A DNA stretch of 64,000 nucleotides, from contig NZ_FNES01000011.1 in the NCBI RefSeq assembly GCF_900100195.1, positions 81,994-145,993 of the forward strand, given 5' to 3'. Below the pieces are notes generated by a model. The model saw nothing but the letters and a program-made list of their open reading frames with translations. It did not search any database and was not told where the DNA came from. The stretch's first letter is position 1, and each line of letters starts with the position of its first letter. This stretch comes from Billgrantia gudaonensis. Its GTDB lineage: Bacteria > Pseudomonadota > Gammaproteobacteria > Pseudomonadales > Halomonadaceae. Both the position numbers and the translations under genes were made by a program. Of this stretch, positions 25,821 through 35,854 are shown piece after piece.

Positions 25821-26828
25821 CTACTCTTGGCTATCGGTGGGCATGCCGAGATAGGGCGACAACTCACGCTGGCTGGGATTCAGCAGCCCGGTGAACTCTG
25901 GCTGGTCGACCGATTCGGTATCGGCCACATGCACGCCGGTGTCCACGTTGCGAGGCAGTGCGACTCCTTGTTGCGCGGCATAGGCGTTCCAGACGCCGGC
26001 GTATCCCATCATGTAGGGGTCCTGCACGATCAACGAGTCGATAATGCCCTGGCGCAAGAAATCCACTTCCAGCTCGCTGGAGTCGAACGCTACCAGGCAA
26101 ACGCTATCGCCCACTCCTTGTTCGGCGAAGGCCGTGCCGGCGCCGTCGCCCATCAACTGGTTATCGGCGAAGATACCGCGCAGGTCAGGGTGGCGATTGA
26201 GCAGGTCCAACGTATCGTTCATCGCCTTGGCGGTGTCGTTGTTGGCTACCCGGTTATCGACGACCTCGATGTCAGGGTAATTCGAGATGGCATCGAGGAA
26301 GCCCTCATCGCGTGAAACGAGGGATTCGCCGTTGGGGTTGGCCCGCAGATAGGCCACTTGGCCGGCTGCCTCGCCCTGGGCCTCCTCGATACATCCGGCG
26401 AGCGCATGTCCGGCACGCTGGCCTGCGGCAAAGTTGTCGGTGGCGATCAGCGATGCGTACCGATCCGTAGCGACGCCGGAGTCGATGATGACGACGGGAA
26501 TGCCCGCCTCGGTGGCGGATTCCACGGGCCCAGCCAGGGCATCCGTCGAAACCGGGGCCAGCACGATGGCTGGCGGCTGGCGGCTGGTCAGGTTTTCCAT
26601 GATCGAGATCTGCTCTGCCACCTGGGTTTCGTTGGCAGGGCCCAACTCCTCGATCTGGATGCCGAGTTTCTCGGCGGCCTGCTGGGCGCCGTCGAAGACC
26701 GCCTGCCAGTAGGACGCCGTGGTTGCCTTGATCACGACCGGAATCGTCGTGTTGTCCTGGGCCATGGCCGGCGTCAGACAGCTGGCAACTGCCGCTGCAA
26801 TGGCGAGGGTGTGCTTGGCGAATGTCAT
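25821..26828 (-). CDS. Sugar ABC transporter periplasmic binding protein (RbsB-like)
   Basis: 335 residues. A signal peptide ends at AMAQD. The mature protein has the periplasmic binding protein fold of the ribose/galactose type (COG1879): a first domain with VIKATTASYWQAV, a hinge region VVIIDSGVAT, and the sugar-contact stretch IFADNQLMGDGA. It delivers the sugar to the permease and ATPase encoded immediately upstream on this strand. The cluster's enzymes suggest a 6-deoxyhexose such as L-fucose, but the ligand cannot be read from the protein. Confidence 0.85.
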   Translation of the reverse strand: MTFAKHTLAIAAAVASCLTPAMAQDNTTIPVVIKATTASYWQAVFDGAQQAAEKLGIQIEELGPANETQVAEQISIMENLTSRQPPAIVLAPVSTDALAGPVESATEAGIPVVIIDSGVATDRYASLIATDNFAAGQRAGHALAGCIEEAQGEAAGQVAYLRANPNGESLVSRDEGFLDAISNYPDIEVVDNRVANNDTAKAMNDTLDLLNRHPDLRGIFADNQLMGDGAGTAFAEQGVGDSVCLVAFDSSELEVDFLRQGIIDSLIVQDPYMMGYAGVWNAYAAQQGVALPRNVDTGVHVADTESVDQPEFTGLLNPSQRELSPYLGMPTDSQE

Positions 26829-26867
26829 GGTTGTGCTCCTTGCATTGGTCTTGTTGTAGATGAGCGC

Positions 26868-27623
26868 TCAGGCAATCTTGCGGTCGGTGTAACCTGTCAT
26901 GTACTTGATGAGTTCCTCCTGGCTGGTGTCTTCGGAGCGTGTGACGTGCACGATGCGACCGCGGTACATCACCGCGATGCGATCGGCGACTTCGAGTATC
27001 TCGACCAAGTTGTGGCCGATATAGATCACTCCGACTCCTTTGCTGGCCAGCATGCGAGCGAGCTTGATCACGTTTTCCCGCTCCATCACCGCTAGGGCCG
27101 CTGTGGGTTCGTCGAGAATCACTACCTTGGCCTCCCAGTAGAGGGCACGGGCAATCGCCACAGCCTGGCGCTGGCCGCCGGAGAGGCCAGCCACCGTGCT
27201 GGTTCCATCGGGAATGTGGCTTTCGATGCTGTCAATCAGGCGCTGGGTTTCCTGCTGGATGACGCGCTTGTCGACGACGGGTAAGAGGCCGAGCCAGCGG
27301 CGGGTGGGTTCGCGGCCGAGAAAGATGTTCGCCCCAACGGAAAGCTCATCGGCCAGTGCCAGGTCTTGGTAGACCGTTTCGATGCCGGCCCTTCGCGCCT
27401 GCTTGGGGGTCTCGAATTCCACCGGCTGGCCATCAAGAACTATTTCGCCATCGTCGCGTGGGTAGACACCGGAAATATGCTTGATCAGCGTCGACTTGCC
27501 CGCGCCGTTATCGCCGATGACGGCCAGTACCTCACCGGTCTCGAGCGTCAGATCGACGCCACACAACACTTCCACGGCACCGAAGCGCTTTTTCAGCGAA
27601 CGGACTTCCAACAGAGAATTCAT
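26868..27623 (-). CDS. Sugar ABC transporter ATP-binding protein (single domain)
   Basis: 251 residues, a single nucleotide-binding domain rather than the tandem domain of RbsA/XylG. Walker A GDNGAGKST, signature LSGGQ, Walker B VVILDEPTAAL are present in order. It drives import of the sugar through the adjacent permease; two copies are expected to work as a dimer. It lies 39 bases downstream of the permease's partner gene (binding protein follows on the same strand) and 15 bases after the permease stop. The operon order is permease, ATPase, binding protein. Confidence 0.88.
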   Translation of the reverse strand: MNSLLEVRSLKKRFGAVEVLCGVDLTLETGEVLAVIGDNGAGKSTLIKHISGVYPRDDGEIVLDGQPVEFETPKQARRAGIETVYQDLALADELSVGANIFLGREPTRRWLGLLPVVDKRVIQQETQRLIDSIESHIPDGTSTVAGLSGGQRQAVAIARALYWEAKVVILDEPTAALAVMERENVIKLARMLASKGVGVIYIGHNLVEILEVADRIAVMYRGRIVHVTRSEDTSQEELIKYMTGYTDRKIA

Positions 27624-27638
27624 GGGCCTTCTCCCGTC

Positions 27639-28652
27639 TTACTTCAGGCCGCTTTGGCGGCGTTTATGCAGGTTGTCGACGTAGACCACCACGGCGATCA
27701 GCACACCCGTGGCAATCATTTGCCAGAAGGAGTCGATGCCCAGCAGGTTGGCACTATTGGCAATGGTGGCGAACAGCAGGGCACCGATGAACGTACCCAG
27801 CACACTTCCTCGTCCTCCGAACAGGCTGGCACCCCCTACCACAGCGGCTGCAATGGCGTTGAGTTCGTAGGCGACTGCTGCCGTGGGAGAGCCGATGCTC
27901 ATGCGCGACATGAGCAGAATGCCGGCGATACAGGCGGCCAGTGAGCTGACGATGTAGGCGAAGAAGACGATGCGTTTGATGTTGATACCCGCACGCCGAG
28001 CCGACTCGTAATTGCTGCCCATGGCAACCATGTAGCGCCCGGTGCGGGTCTGGCTGAGGATGAAATGCAGGATCAGGCCGATCACCAGCATCGTCCAGAA
28101 CAGTGAGGGGATGCCCAGCCATTCGGCGCGGGCAAAGCTCGCCATTTCCTTGGGCAGGCCGAAGACGCTGGTACCGTCGCTGACCAGGAAGGCGCCCCCT
28201 CGGTAGGCCTGCAAGCCAGCCAAGGTGATGATGAAGGCTGGAATCCCCAAGCGGTGGACCGAAAAGGCGTTGAGCGAGCCAATGGCCACACCGAGCAGTA
28301 GAGTGAGGCCAATGGCGACAGGAATTGGCAGGCCCATGGTCAGCAAAGTGGCACAGACCACACCGGATAGAGCGGTGACCGAACCCACCGACAGATCGAT
28401 GCCGCGTATCAGGATGGGAAACAGCACGCCGAAGGCGATGATGCTGTCGACCGACACCTGGCGCAGGATGTTGACGAGATTGTTGGCCGTAAAGAAGGTG
28501 CTCGTGGACAGCGACATGACCACCCACAGCAGCAGCGTGAGCCCGAGCACCAGGGTCTCCACCGGCAGGCGCCATCGCTTCACTGTCACTCGAGAACCGG
28601 CAGGGTTTTTCACTGTTCGGCCAACTGGAAAATTGGCTTCATGAGTTGCCAT
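27639..28652 (-). CDS. Sugar ABC transporter permease (RbsC-like)
   Basis: 337 residues from ATG 28652, which has GAGGAGAA upstream; the frame continues upstream but that region encodes the mutarotase in another frame. Eight to ten membrane segments are visible. IRGIDLSVGSVTALSG and NAIAAAVVGGASLFGGRG are the conserved cytoplasmic-loop signatures of the ribose/xylose permease group. It works as a homodimer with the ATPase encoded next. Its first 43 bases overlap the end of the mutarotase gene, an unusually long overlap for this operon. Confidence 0.85.
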   Translation of the reverse strand: MATHEANFPVGRTVKNPAGSRVTVKRWRLPVETLVLGLTLLLWVVMSLSTSTFFTANNLVNILRQVSVDSIIAFGVLFPILIRGIDLSVGSVTALSGVVCATLLTMGLPIPVAIGLTLLLGVAIGSLNAFSVHRLGIPAFIITLAGLQAYRGGAFLVSDGTSVFGLPKEMASFARAEWLGIPSLFWTMLVIGLILHFILSQTRTGRYMVAMGSNYESARRAGINIKRIVFFAYIVSSLAACIAGILLMSRMSIGSPTAAVAYELNAIAAAVVGGASLFGGRGSVLGTFIGALLFATIANSANLLGIDSFWQMIATGVLIAVVVYVDNLHKRRQSGLK

Positions 28653-28948
28653 TTGTTGTTCTCCTCTGTCCATGGGGTCGGACACTGGTAGCGTCCCATT
28701 TCGTCTTCCCACTGCTGGATGATTGGCGATTGCCGCTCGGCTTCGGCCATGGCCGCAAAGCTGAAGCTCTGCGCGTCGACTTCCATGACCATCGTCAGAC
28801 GTGTGCCGAGACGGTATATCTGCATATCGATGACCCCGCACCGAAGGAGGTGATCGCGAACCTCGGGCCAGATGCGACGGTGGCGGCGTTCGTACTCCGC
28901 TATCAGCGCCTCATCGTCGATCAGGTCCAGAGCCAGGCAATAGCGCAT
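28610..28948 (-). CDS. L-rhamnose/L-fucose mutarotase (RhaM-type)
   Basis: 112 residues. The family converts the alpha and beta pyranose forms of 6-deoxysugars so that the next enzyme gets the right anomer. The signature YERRHRRIWPEV with the catalytic histidine and tryptophan near residue 20 is clear, and TMVMEVDAQSF and RYQCPTPW follow. E. coli RhaM has 104 residues. The protein lies between the permease and dehydrogenase genes. Whether rhamnose or fucose is the sugar depends on the neighbouring dehydrogenase, which resembles L-fucose dehydrogenase more. Confidence 0.85.
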   Translation of the reverse strand: MRYCLALDLIDDEALIAEYERRHRRIWPEVRDHLLRCGVIDMQIYRLGTRLTMVMEVDAQSFSFAAMAEAERQSPIIQQWEDEMGRYQCPTPWTEENNKWQLMKPIFQLAEQ

Positions 28949-28958
28949 GGGCGTCGCC

Positions 28959-30594
<1,636 letters not shown>

Positions 30595-30761
30595 GGTGCC
30601 CCTCAGCTACGGATACAGGGCTGGTGCGGTTCATCCAAACGGGGATCTACGGAATGCATGGCATGGCTCCTTATTGTTGTGATGGCGCATGGTGCTGATG
30701 GCCTGAGATAGCGAAGTGATGCCGAACATGGGAGAATGCTGGACTAGATATCTAAAGGCCT

Positions 30762-30772
30762 GACCAATGGTC
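30762..30772. promoter_or_regulatory. Candidate GntR/FadR-type operator in the divergent region
   Basis: GACC-AAT-GGTC is an 11-bp dyad between the lactonase operon and the divergent GntR gene. Many FadR-type operators contain TGGTC/GACCA half-sites, but the arrangement here is not the usual TGGT-N-ACCA, so this is only a candidate. TAGATATCTA at 30745-30754 is a second short palindrome nearby. Confidence 0.3.
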
Positions 30773-30854
30773 CGGTTAACTATGGATGGCTTTTGCGCCA
30801 AACAACAAGGTTTGTACGTAGAACTTTGGTCGAAATGCGACGAGGAGTGACCCG

Positions 30855-31610
30855 ATGCCGATCAAGACGATTCAGTCCCAGCGCCTCTACCGGCAGATTG
30901 CCGACCAGTTGCAACAATTGATTCACGACGGCGAATTTCCCGCCGGAACGTTGCTGCCGCCGGAGCGCGAGTTGGCACAGTCGCTGGGAGTCAGTCGGGC
31001 GTCGGTGCGCGAGGCGTTGATCGCTCTGGAAGTGGTAGGGCAGGTCGAGGTTCGGGTCGGCCATGGCGTGCTGGTCAAAGCCATCTCGCCACTGCCCAAT
31101 GAGCCCGTCATGCAGGCGGCCGTGCGTAAGGAGCCATGGGCCATGGACCCTGAGTTCGCCAGCGAGATCGAGCTCAACCTCGACGAAGAAATTCCACCTT
31201 TCGCGCTGCTACAGGCGCGGCGCTACCTGGAGCCGGAAAATGCCTCTCTCGCCGCTGTCAATGCCAGCGAAGAGGACCTCACCGCCATCCGCGCCGCCCT
31301 GGCCCGCAACATGGACGACACCTTTAGCTACAGCGGCAAGTTGGTTGGGGACCGGCTGTTGCATATTCGCATAGCAGAAGCCTCGGGGAATGCCGCCTAT
31401 GCGCTACTGATCAAGCATTTGTTGGGCCATAAATATGGAGCCATGTTTCGCCGCCTGCAAGATCACTACATGGAAACGGGCATGGCGCTGCACTCACAGG
31501 GTGACCATGAACGCATCGTACGGGCGATCGAGGAGCGCGATCCCGAAGCGGCCCGGCGTGCGATGGAAGTGCATCTCGATCATGTGATCAATGTGTTTTT
31601 CACCGAGTAA
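30855..31610 (+). CDS. GntR-family (FadR subfamily) transcriptional regulator
   Basis: 251 residues. The N-terminal winged helix (ERELAQSLGVSRASVREALIALEVVG) is followed by an all-helical FadR-type ligand-binding domain (FCD): RRYLEPENASLAAVNASEED and a metal-ligand region near IRIAEASGNAAY and MALHSQGDHERIVRAI. Sugar-acid and keto-acid effectors are common for this subfamily. It is divergently encoded beside the sugar cluster, so it is the likely local regulator. ATG 30855 has GAGGAG upstream. glnE starts 69 bases after its stop. Confidence 0.9.
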   Translation: MPIKTIQSQRLYRQIADQLQQLIHDGEFPAGTLLPPERELAQSLGVSRASVREALIALEVVGQVEVRVGHGVLVKAISPLPNEPVMQAAVRKEPWAMDPEFASEIELNLDEEIPPFALLQARRYLEPENASLAAVNASEEDLTAIRAALARNMDDTFSYSGKLVGDRLLHIRIAEASGNAAYALLIKHLLGHKYGAMFRRLQDHYMETGMALHSQGDHERIVRAIEERDPEAARRAMEVHLDHVINVFFTE

Positions 31611-31679
31611 GCTCTACCGGCCCCTTCTTCCATCATGGCCCGTTCGCTATGCTGAGGACATTCGATTTCAGCGCATGAG

Positions 31680-34661
31680 ATGCCCATGGCCCTACCTGAT
31701 GACTTCCTGCCTGCTGATGATCTTCCTTCCGCGCTCGTACCTGCGCTGGAGAAGGCATGGCAGCGCCTTGCCGAGAGTCTTGCCGAGGCCGACAACGTCG
31801 CCGAGATGACCGGCCAGGAAGCACCTTCCGAAAGCTGGGAGGCACTGGCCGAGAGCCGTCGCCGCCAGTTGGCGCGAGTGCTGGCCATCTCGCCGTTCGT
31901 CGCCGAGACGCTGGTGCGCCATCCCGATTGGCTGCAACACCTGGATGCCAGCGGTGAGCTCGATGAGGCCTTGGCGCCGGAGGCGCTGGGCGAGATGCTC
32001 GCGGAGCGGCTGGAGAGCGCCGCGGACGAAGCCGAGCTGCATGCCGCCCTGCGTCGCTTCCGTCAGGCACGCATGCTGGGCATCGTGTGGCGCGACCTGA
32101 CCCGCCCGCCGGGCATCGACATGTGGGCCACGGCGGGAGCCGTGTCGGCACTCGCCGAAACCTGCCTGGAGGCCGCGCTGAGCTGGCTGGAAGCGCACTT
32201 CGCGCCACGCTGGGGACATCCGGCTCCCCGCAGCGACGGCAGCGAACAGCGCCTGGTGGTGCTCGGCATGGGCAAGCTGGGCGCCGGCGAACTCAACCTC
32301 TCCTCGGACATCGACCTGATCTTCGCCTTTCCCGAGAAGGGCGAGACGCAGGGCGGACGCAAGTCGCTCGACCATCAGGAGTACTTCACCAAGCTGGGCC
32401 AACGGCTGATCGGCGCCCTGGATGCGGTGACCGCCGACGGTTTCGCGTTCCGCGTCGACATGCGCCTGCGCCCGCTGGGAGACGGCGGGCCCCTGGTGGG
32501 CAGTTTCGCCTCGCTTGCCAGCTACTATCAGGATCAGGGGCGGGAGTGGGAGCGCTACGCCCTGCTCAAGGCGCGTCCCGTGGCCGGCGACCGCGAGGCG
32601 GGCCGCGAGCTGCTCGCCAATCTGCGCCCGTTCGTCTATCGCAAGTACCTCGACTTCGGCGCCATCGAATCGCTGCGCGAGATGAAGGCGTTGATCAACC
32701 GCGAGGTGAAGCGTCGCGGCATGCAGGCCAACATCAAGCTCGGTCGAGGCGGGATTCGCGAAGTGGAATTCGTGGTACAGGCGTTCCAACTGATTCGTGG
32801 GGGGCGCGACACCGAGCTGCAGGTCACGTCGCTGAGGACGGCACTGTCGCGCCTGCCCGAACTCGGCCTGCTGCCTGCCGAAGTGGTCGACGAGCTCGAG
32901 CCCGACTACGTCTTTCTGCGCGACCTGGAGCACGCCCTCCAGGCACTGGAAGACCGCCAGACCCAGAGTCTGCCCGACGACGACCGGGATCGCGAGCGGG
33001 TTGCCCTGGCACTGGACATGGAGGACTGGCCGGCGGTCATGGCGTGTCTCGACGAGGTGCGTACCCGCGTACGCCGGCACTTCGACGCGGTGATCGCCGA
33101 CCCGGAAGCGGAGCTCGAAGAGGGTGGCGAAGCGCAGCCCGAGGCAGCGGCCTCTCTCGACGACTGGCGAGCGCTGTGGCACGGCGAGTTCGATGACGAC
33201 GAGGCCCGGGAGCGGCTCGTCGAAGCGGGGTTCAGCGATCCGGCGACCACCTACCGGCGACTGGTCACCCTGCGCCAGTCGCGTCACGTTCAGACCATGC
33301 AGCGTATCGGCTTCGAGCGCCTCGAGGCGCTGCTGCCGCTGCTGCTCGATGCCGCGGCGGCGAGTGAAGCGCCGGACACTGCGCTGGAACGCGTGCTGCC
33401 GCTGGTCGAGTCGGTGCTGCGTCGCACCGCCTACCTGGCCCTGCTGCGCGAGAATCCGGATGCCCTGAGTCACCTGATGCACCTGTGCGGGGCGAGTCCG
33501 TGGATCGCCGAGCAACTGGCGCGCCACCCGCAACTGCTCGACGAACTGCTCACCCCGGAGACCCTCTACACGCCGGCCGACAAGGCGCGGCTCGCCGACG
33601 AGCTGCGCCAGACTCTGGGGCGCATTCCCGAAGACGACGAAGAAGCACAGCTCGAAGCGCTGCGCGTGTTCAAGCACGCCCACGTGTTGCGCGTGGCCGC
33701 CTCCGACATCGCCGGCACGCGCCATCTGATGAAGGTCAGCGACTACCTCACCTACATCGCCGAGGTGCTGCTCGATGCCGTGTTGGCCATGGCATGGAAG
33801 CACCTGACTCGCAAGCATGGGCATCCGCTGCGGCGTGACGGCAGCCGGGCCGGCTCCGAGCCGGAATTCCTGATCATCGGCTACGGCAAGCTGGGGGGCA
33901 TCGAGCTCGGCTATGGCTCCGACCTCGACCTGGTATTCATCCACGATGCCGATTCCAGCGGCGCCACCGACGGACCGCGGGCGCTGGACACGCCGGTGTT
34001 CTTCACGCGCCTCGGTCAGCGCATCATCCATCTGCTCACCGCGGTGACGCCGGCCGGCACCCTCTACGAGGTGGACATGCGCCTGCGTCCCTCCGGCAAC
34101 TCGGGGCTGCTGGTCACCTCGTTGCAAGCCTTCGCCGAGTACCAGCGTCATCAGGCCTGGACCTGGGAGCACCAGGCGCTGGTACGCGCACGGGTGGTGG
34201 CCGGGAATGCCGATCTGGCACGTGCTTTCGAGGCGGTGCGCAGCGAGATCCTGGGTCGCGAGCGCGACATCCAGGCGCTGCGCGAAGAGGTAGCGAAGAT
34301 GCGCCACAAGATGCGCGAGCATCTGGGCAGCAAGGGCGGCGACGACGGTTTCGACCTCAAGCAGGACCCGGGCGGCATGGTCGATATCGAGTTCCTGTGC
34401 CAGTTCGCGGTGCTTTCGATGAGCGCCGAGACCCCCGAGCTGCTGACCTACAGCGACAACATGCGCATTCTGGAAACGCTGGAAGCGACCGGTCGTCTGC
34501 CGGGGCGCGACTGCCAGCGTCTGCGCGATGCCTATCTGGCCTATCGCAGCGCCGTACACCGGGCGTCGCTGACCCGCGAGGCGGCGCGTGGCCGTGACGC
34601 CGACTTCCACGCCCACCGACAGGCCGTCAGCGAACTTTGGCAGCGGCTGATGGAACCGTAA
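31680..34661 (+). CDS. glnE: Glutamine synthetase adenylyltransferase/deadenylase
   Basis: 993 residues (E. coli GlnE 946). The bifunctional enzyme adenylylates glutamine synthetase when nitrogen is plentiful and removes AMP when it is scarce, under control of PII and glutamine. Two nucleotidyltransferase domains are visible by their metal-binding motifs: SSDIDLIFAF near residue 203 and GSDLDLVFIHD near residue 745, each with a downstream EVDMRLRPSG-like motif. Each domain has its own helical linker. A second ATG lies at 31686. A long frame on the opposite strand is a compositional shadow. A hairpin 39 bases after the stop may end the transcript. Confidence 0.95.
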   Translation: MPMALPDDFLPADDLPSALVPALEKAWQRLAESLAEADNVAEMTGQEAPSESWEALAESRRRQLARVLAISPFVAETLVRHPDWLQHLDASGELDEALAPEALGEMLAERLESAADEAELHAALRRFRQARMLGIVWRDLTRPPGIDMWATAGAVSALAETCLEAALSWLEAHFAPRWGHPAPRSDGSEQRLVVLGMGKLGAGELNLSSDIDLIFAFPEKGETQGGRKSLDHQEYFTKLGQRLIGALDAVTADGFAFRVDMRLRPLGDGGPLVGSFASLASYYQDQGREWERYALLKARPVAGDREAGRELLANLRPFVYRKYLDFGAIESLREMKALINREVKRRGMQANIKLGRGGIREVEFVVQAFQLIRGGRDTELQVTSLRTALSRLPELGLLPAEVVDELEPDYVFLRDLEHALQALEDRQTQSLPDDDRDRERVALALDMEDWPAVMACLDEVRTRVRRHFDAVIADPEAELEEGGEAQPEAAASLDDWRALWHGEFDDDEARERLVEAGFSDPATTYRRLVTLRQSRHVQTMQRIGFERLEALLPLLLDAAAASEAPDTALERVLPLVESVLRRTAYLALLRENPDALSHLMHLCGASPWIAEQLARHPQLLDELLTPETLYTPADKARLADELRQTLGRIPEDDEEAQLEALRVFKHAHVLRVAASDIAGTRHLMKVSDYLTYIAEVLLDAVLAMAWKHLTRKHGHPLRRDGSRAGSEPEFLIIGYGKLGGIELGYGSDLDLVFIHDADSSGATDGPRALDTPVFFTRLGQRIIHLLTAVTPAGTLYEVDMRLRPSGNSGLLVTSLQAFAEYQRHQAWTWEHQALVRARVVAGNADLARAFEAVRSEILGRERDIQALREEVAKMRHKMREHLGSKGGDDGFDLKQDPGGMVDIEFLCQFAVLSMSAETPELLTYSDNMRILETLEATGRLPGRDCQRLRDAYLAYRSAVHRASLTREAARGRDADFHAHRQAVSELWQRLMEP

Positions 34662-34699
34662 CGCCATCGCCGGCATCGGCCTCCCTCCCGAGCTTTCCG

Positions 34700-34718
34700 G
34701 CCCGCCGTTCTGGCGGGC
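34700..34718 (+). terminator. Weak hairpin after glnE
   Basis: GCCCGCC and GGCGGGC form a 7-bp stem with a 5-base loop, followed by only a short TCTT stretch. It lies 39 bases after the glnE stop and before the nap leader. Confidence 0.5.
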
Positions 34719-34789
34719 TCTTCGATGAAGCCTTGCCGTCGCCAGTGGCGAACGACCTGACAGATGCCATTTCTTGGCTACCCTGAGAG

Positions 34790-34814
34790 CCAGTGCGACA
34801 GAATGCCGCACTGG
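34790..34814 (+). promoter_or_regulatory. Hairpin in the nap leader
   Basis: CCAGTGCG (34790-34797) and CGCACTGG (34807-34814) form a perfect 8-bp stem with a 9-base loop, 22 bases before the napE ATG. No FNR or NarP site was recognised in the surrounding 170 bases. It might act in mRNA stability or translation. Confidence 0.35.
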
Positions 34815-34836
34815 CCAAGGGGAAGGGGGAGTTGCC

Positions 34837-35007
34837 ATGGCTACATCGCAGCACGACACCGAAGCCCCGGAGGTCCGCAAAAAGCGCGAACTCCGCCTGT
34901 TCCTGTTCATCGCCATTCTGCTCTTTCCTCTGCTGGCCATCGCCGTGGTCGGCGGCTACGGCTTCGTGGTGTGGATGCTGCAGCTTTTCTTCGGCCCTCC
35001 GGCCTGA
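34837..35007 (+). CDS. napE: Periplasmic nitrate reductase small membrane protein NapE
   Basis: 56 residues from ATG 34837, preceded by GGGGGA; a longer frame upstream lies in the leader. A basic N-terminal part (VRKKRELRLFLF) is followed by one membrane segment and GGYGFVVWM, the NapE signature. Its role in Nap is still unclear. It opens the order napE-F-D-A-B-C; napG and napH, found in some enteric operons, are absent here, so quinol oxidation goes through NapC alone. Confidence 0.85.
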   Translation: MATSQHDTEAPEVRKKRELRLFLFIAILLFPLLAIAVVGGYGFVVWMLQLFFGPPA

Positions 35008-35019
35008 TCGGGAGCGGGC

Positions 35020-35535
35020 ATGACAGGCACCCACCTCGACCACCGGCGCTCGCGCCGTCAGCTGTTTCGCTCGCTGGCCGGCCAGGGCCCGGTACGCCGC
35101 CCGCCCTGGAGCGGTGACGACTTCCTGGATCGCTGCACGCGCTGCGAGGCCTGCCTGACGGCCTGCCCGGAAAACGTGCTGTTCACCGGCGACGGTGGCT
35201 ACCCGGAGATCCGCTTCGTCGACGATGGCTGCACCCTGTGCGGGGAGTGCGTTGCCGTCTGCGATGCCGGGGTGTTCGACACCGCTCGCCCCGCTTTCCC
35301 GTGGCATGCCGCCATCGAGTCCCCGTGTCTGGCCCTGGCCGACATCCACTGCCAGACCTGTCAGGACGCCTGCGAGTGGCAGGCAATCCGTTTCGTCCCG
35401 ACCCTCGGGCGCCCGCCGCAGCCGGAGATCGACACCGACGCCTGCACCGGCTGTGGTGCCTGCCTGGCACTGTGCCCCAACGACGCCATCCGTCTGACCG
35501 GCAGCGAGGAGGCCCGCGAACGCACGACTCAATGA
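35020..35535 (+). CDS. napF: Ferredoxin-type protein NapF
   Basis: 171 residues. A polyferredoxin thought to help mature the NapA iron-sulfur cluster in the cytoplasm. Cluster motifs are CTRCEACLTACP, CTLCGECVAVCD, a variant CQTCQDACEW, and CTGCGACLALCP, giving four 4Fe-4S segments of which the third has the reduced spacing usual for NapF. The N-terminus is positively charged. It lies 12 bases after napE, and napD starts 37 bases later behind AAGGAG. Confidence 0.9.
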   Translation: MTGTHLDHRRSRRQLFRSLAGQGPVRRPPWSGDDFLDRCTRCEACLTACPENVLFTGDGGYPEIRFVDDGCTLCGECVAVCDAGVFDTARPAFPWHAAIESPCLALADIHCQTCQDACEWQAIRFVPTLGRPPQPEIDTDACTGCGACLALCPNDAIRLTGSEEARERTTQ

Positions 35536-35572
35536 CAATAACGATGCAAGACAGCGACAAGGAGATCGCCCC

Positions 35573-35854
35573 GTGACGACACAAAGCCTGCATATCGCCA
35601 GTTTCCTGGTGCACGTTCGTGCTGCACACTGCGCCGCCGTGGCGGCCTGGCTGGCCGACCAGCCCGATTGCGAAGTGCGCGCCCAGGACCCCGCCGGCAA
35701 GCTCGTGGTGGTAATGGAGAGCGAAGGGGAGCGGCCGATCCTCGAGCGCATCGACGCCGTCCGCTGCCGGACCGGCGTGCTCGATGCGGCGCTGGTCTAC
35801 CACCAACTGCTCGATCCGGCCATCGCCGATGAACCGCAGGAGGCCGCCTCATGA
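35573..35854 (+). CDS. napD: NapA signal-peptide chaperone NapD
   Basis: 93 residues from GTG 35573 with AAGGAG upstream. NapD is a small cytoplasmic protein that binds the twin-arginine signal of NapA until the molybdenum cofactor and iron-sulfur cluster are in place. The family features are IASFLVHVR and [13 protein letters not shown]. The stop overlaps the napA start by four bases (ATGA), so the chaperone and its client are translated together. Confidence 0.9.
   Translation: MTTQSLHIASFLVHVRAAHCAAVAAWLADQPDCEVRAQDPAGKLVVVMESEGERPILERIDAVRCRTGVLDAALVYHQLLDPAIADEPQEAAS

Noticed and set aside
34720..34836. FNR or NarP site upstream of napE
   Set aside because: No TTGAT-N4-ATCAA or NarP heptamer pair was found; only a hairpin is visible.
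31692..34940. A 1,082-codon open frame on the minus strand opposite glnE
   Set aside because: No recognisable domain, glutamine/histidine-rich shadow composition, and glnE on the plus strand is complete and conserved.
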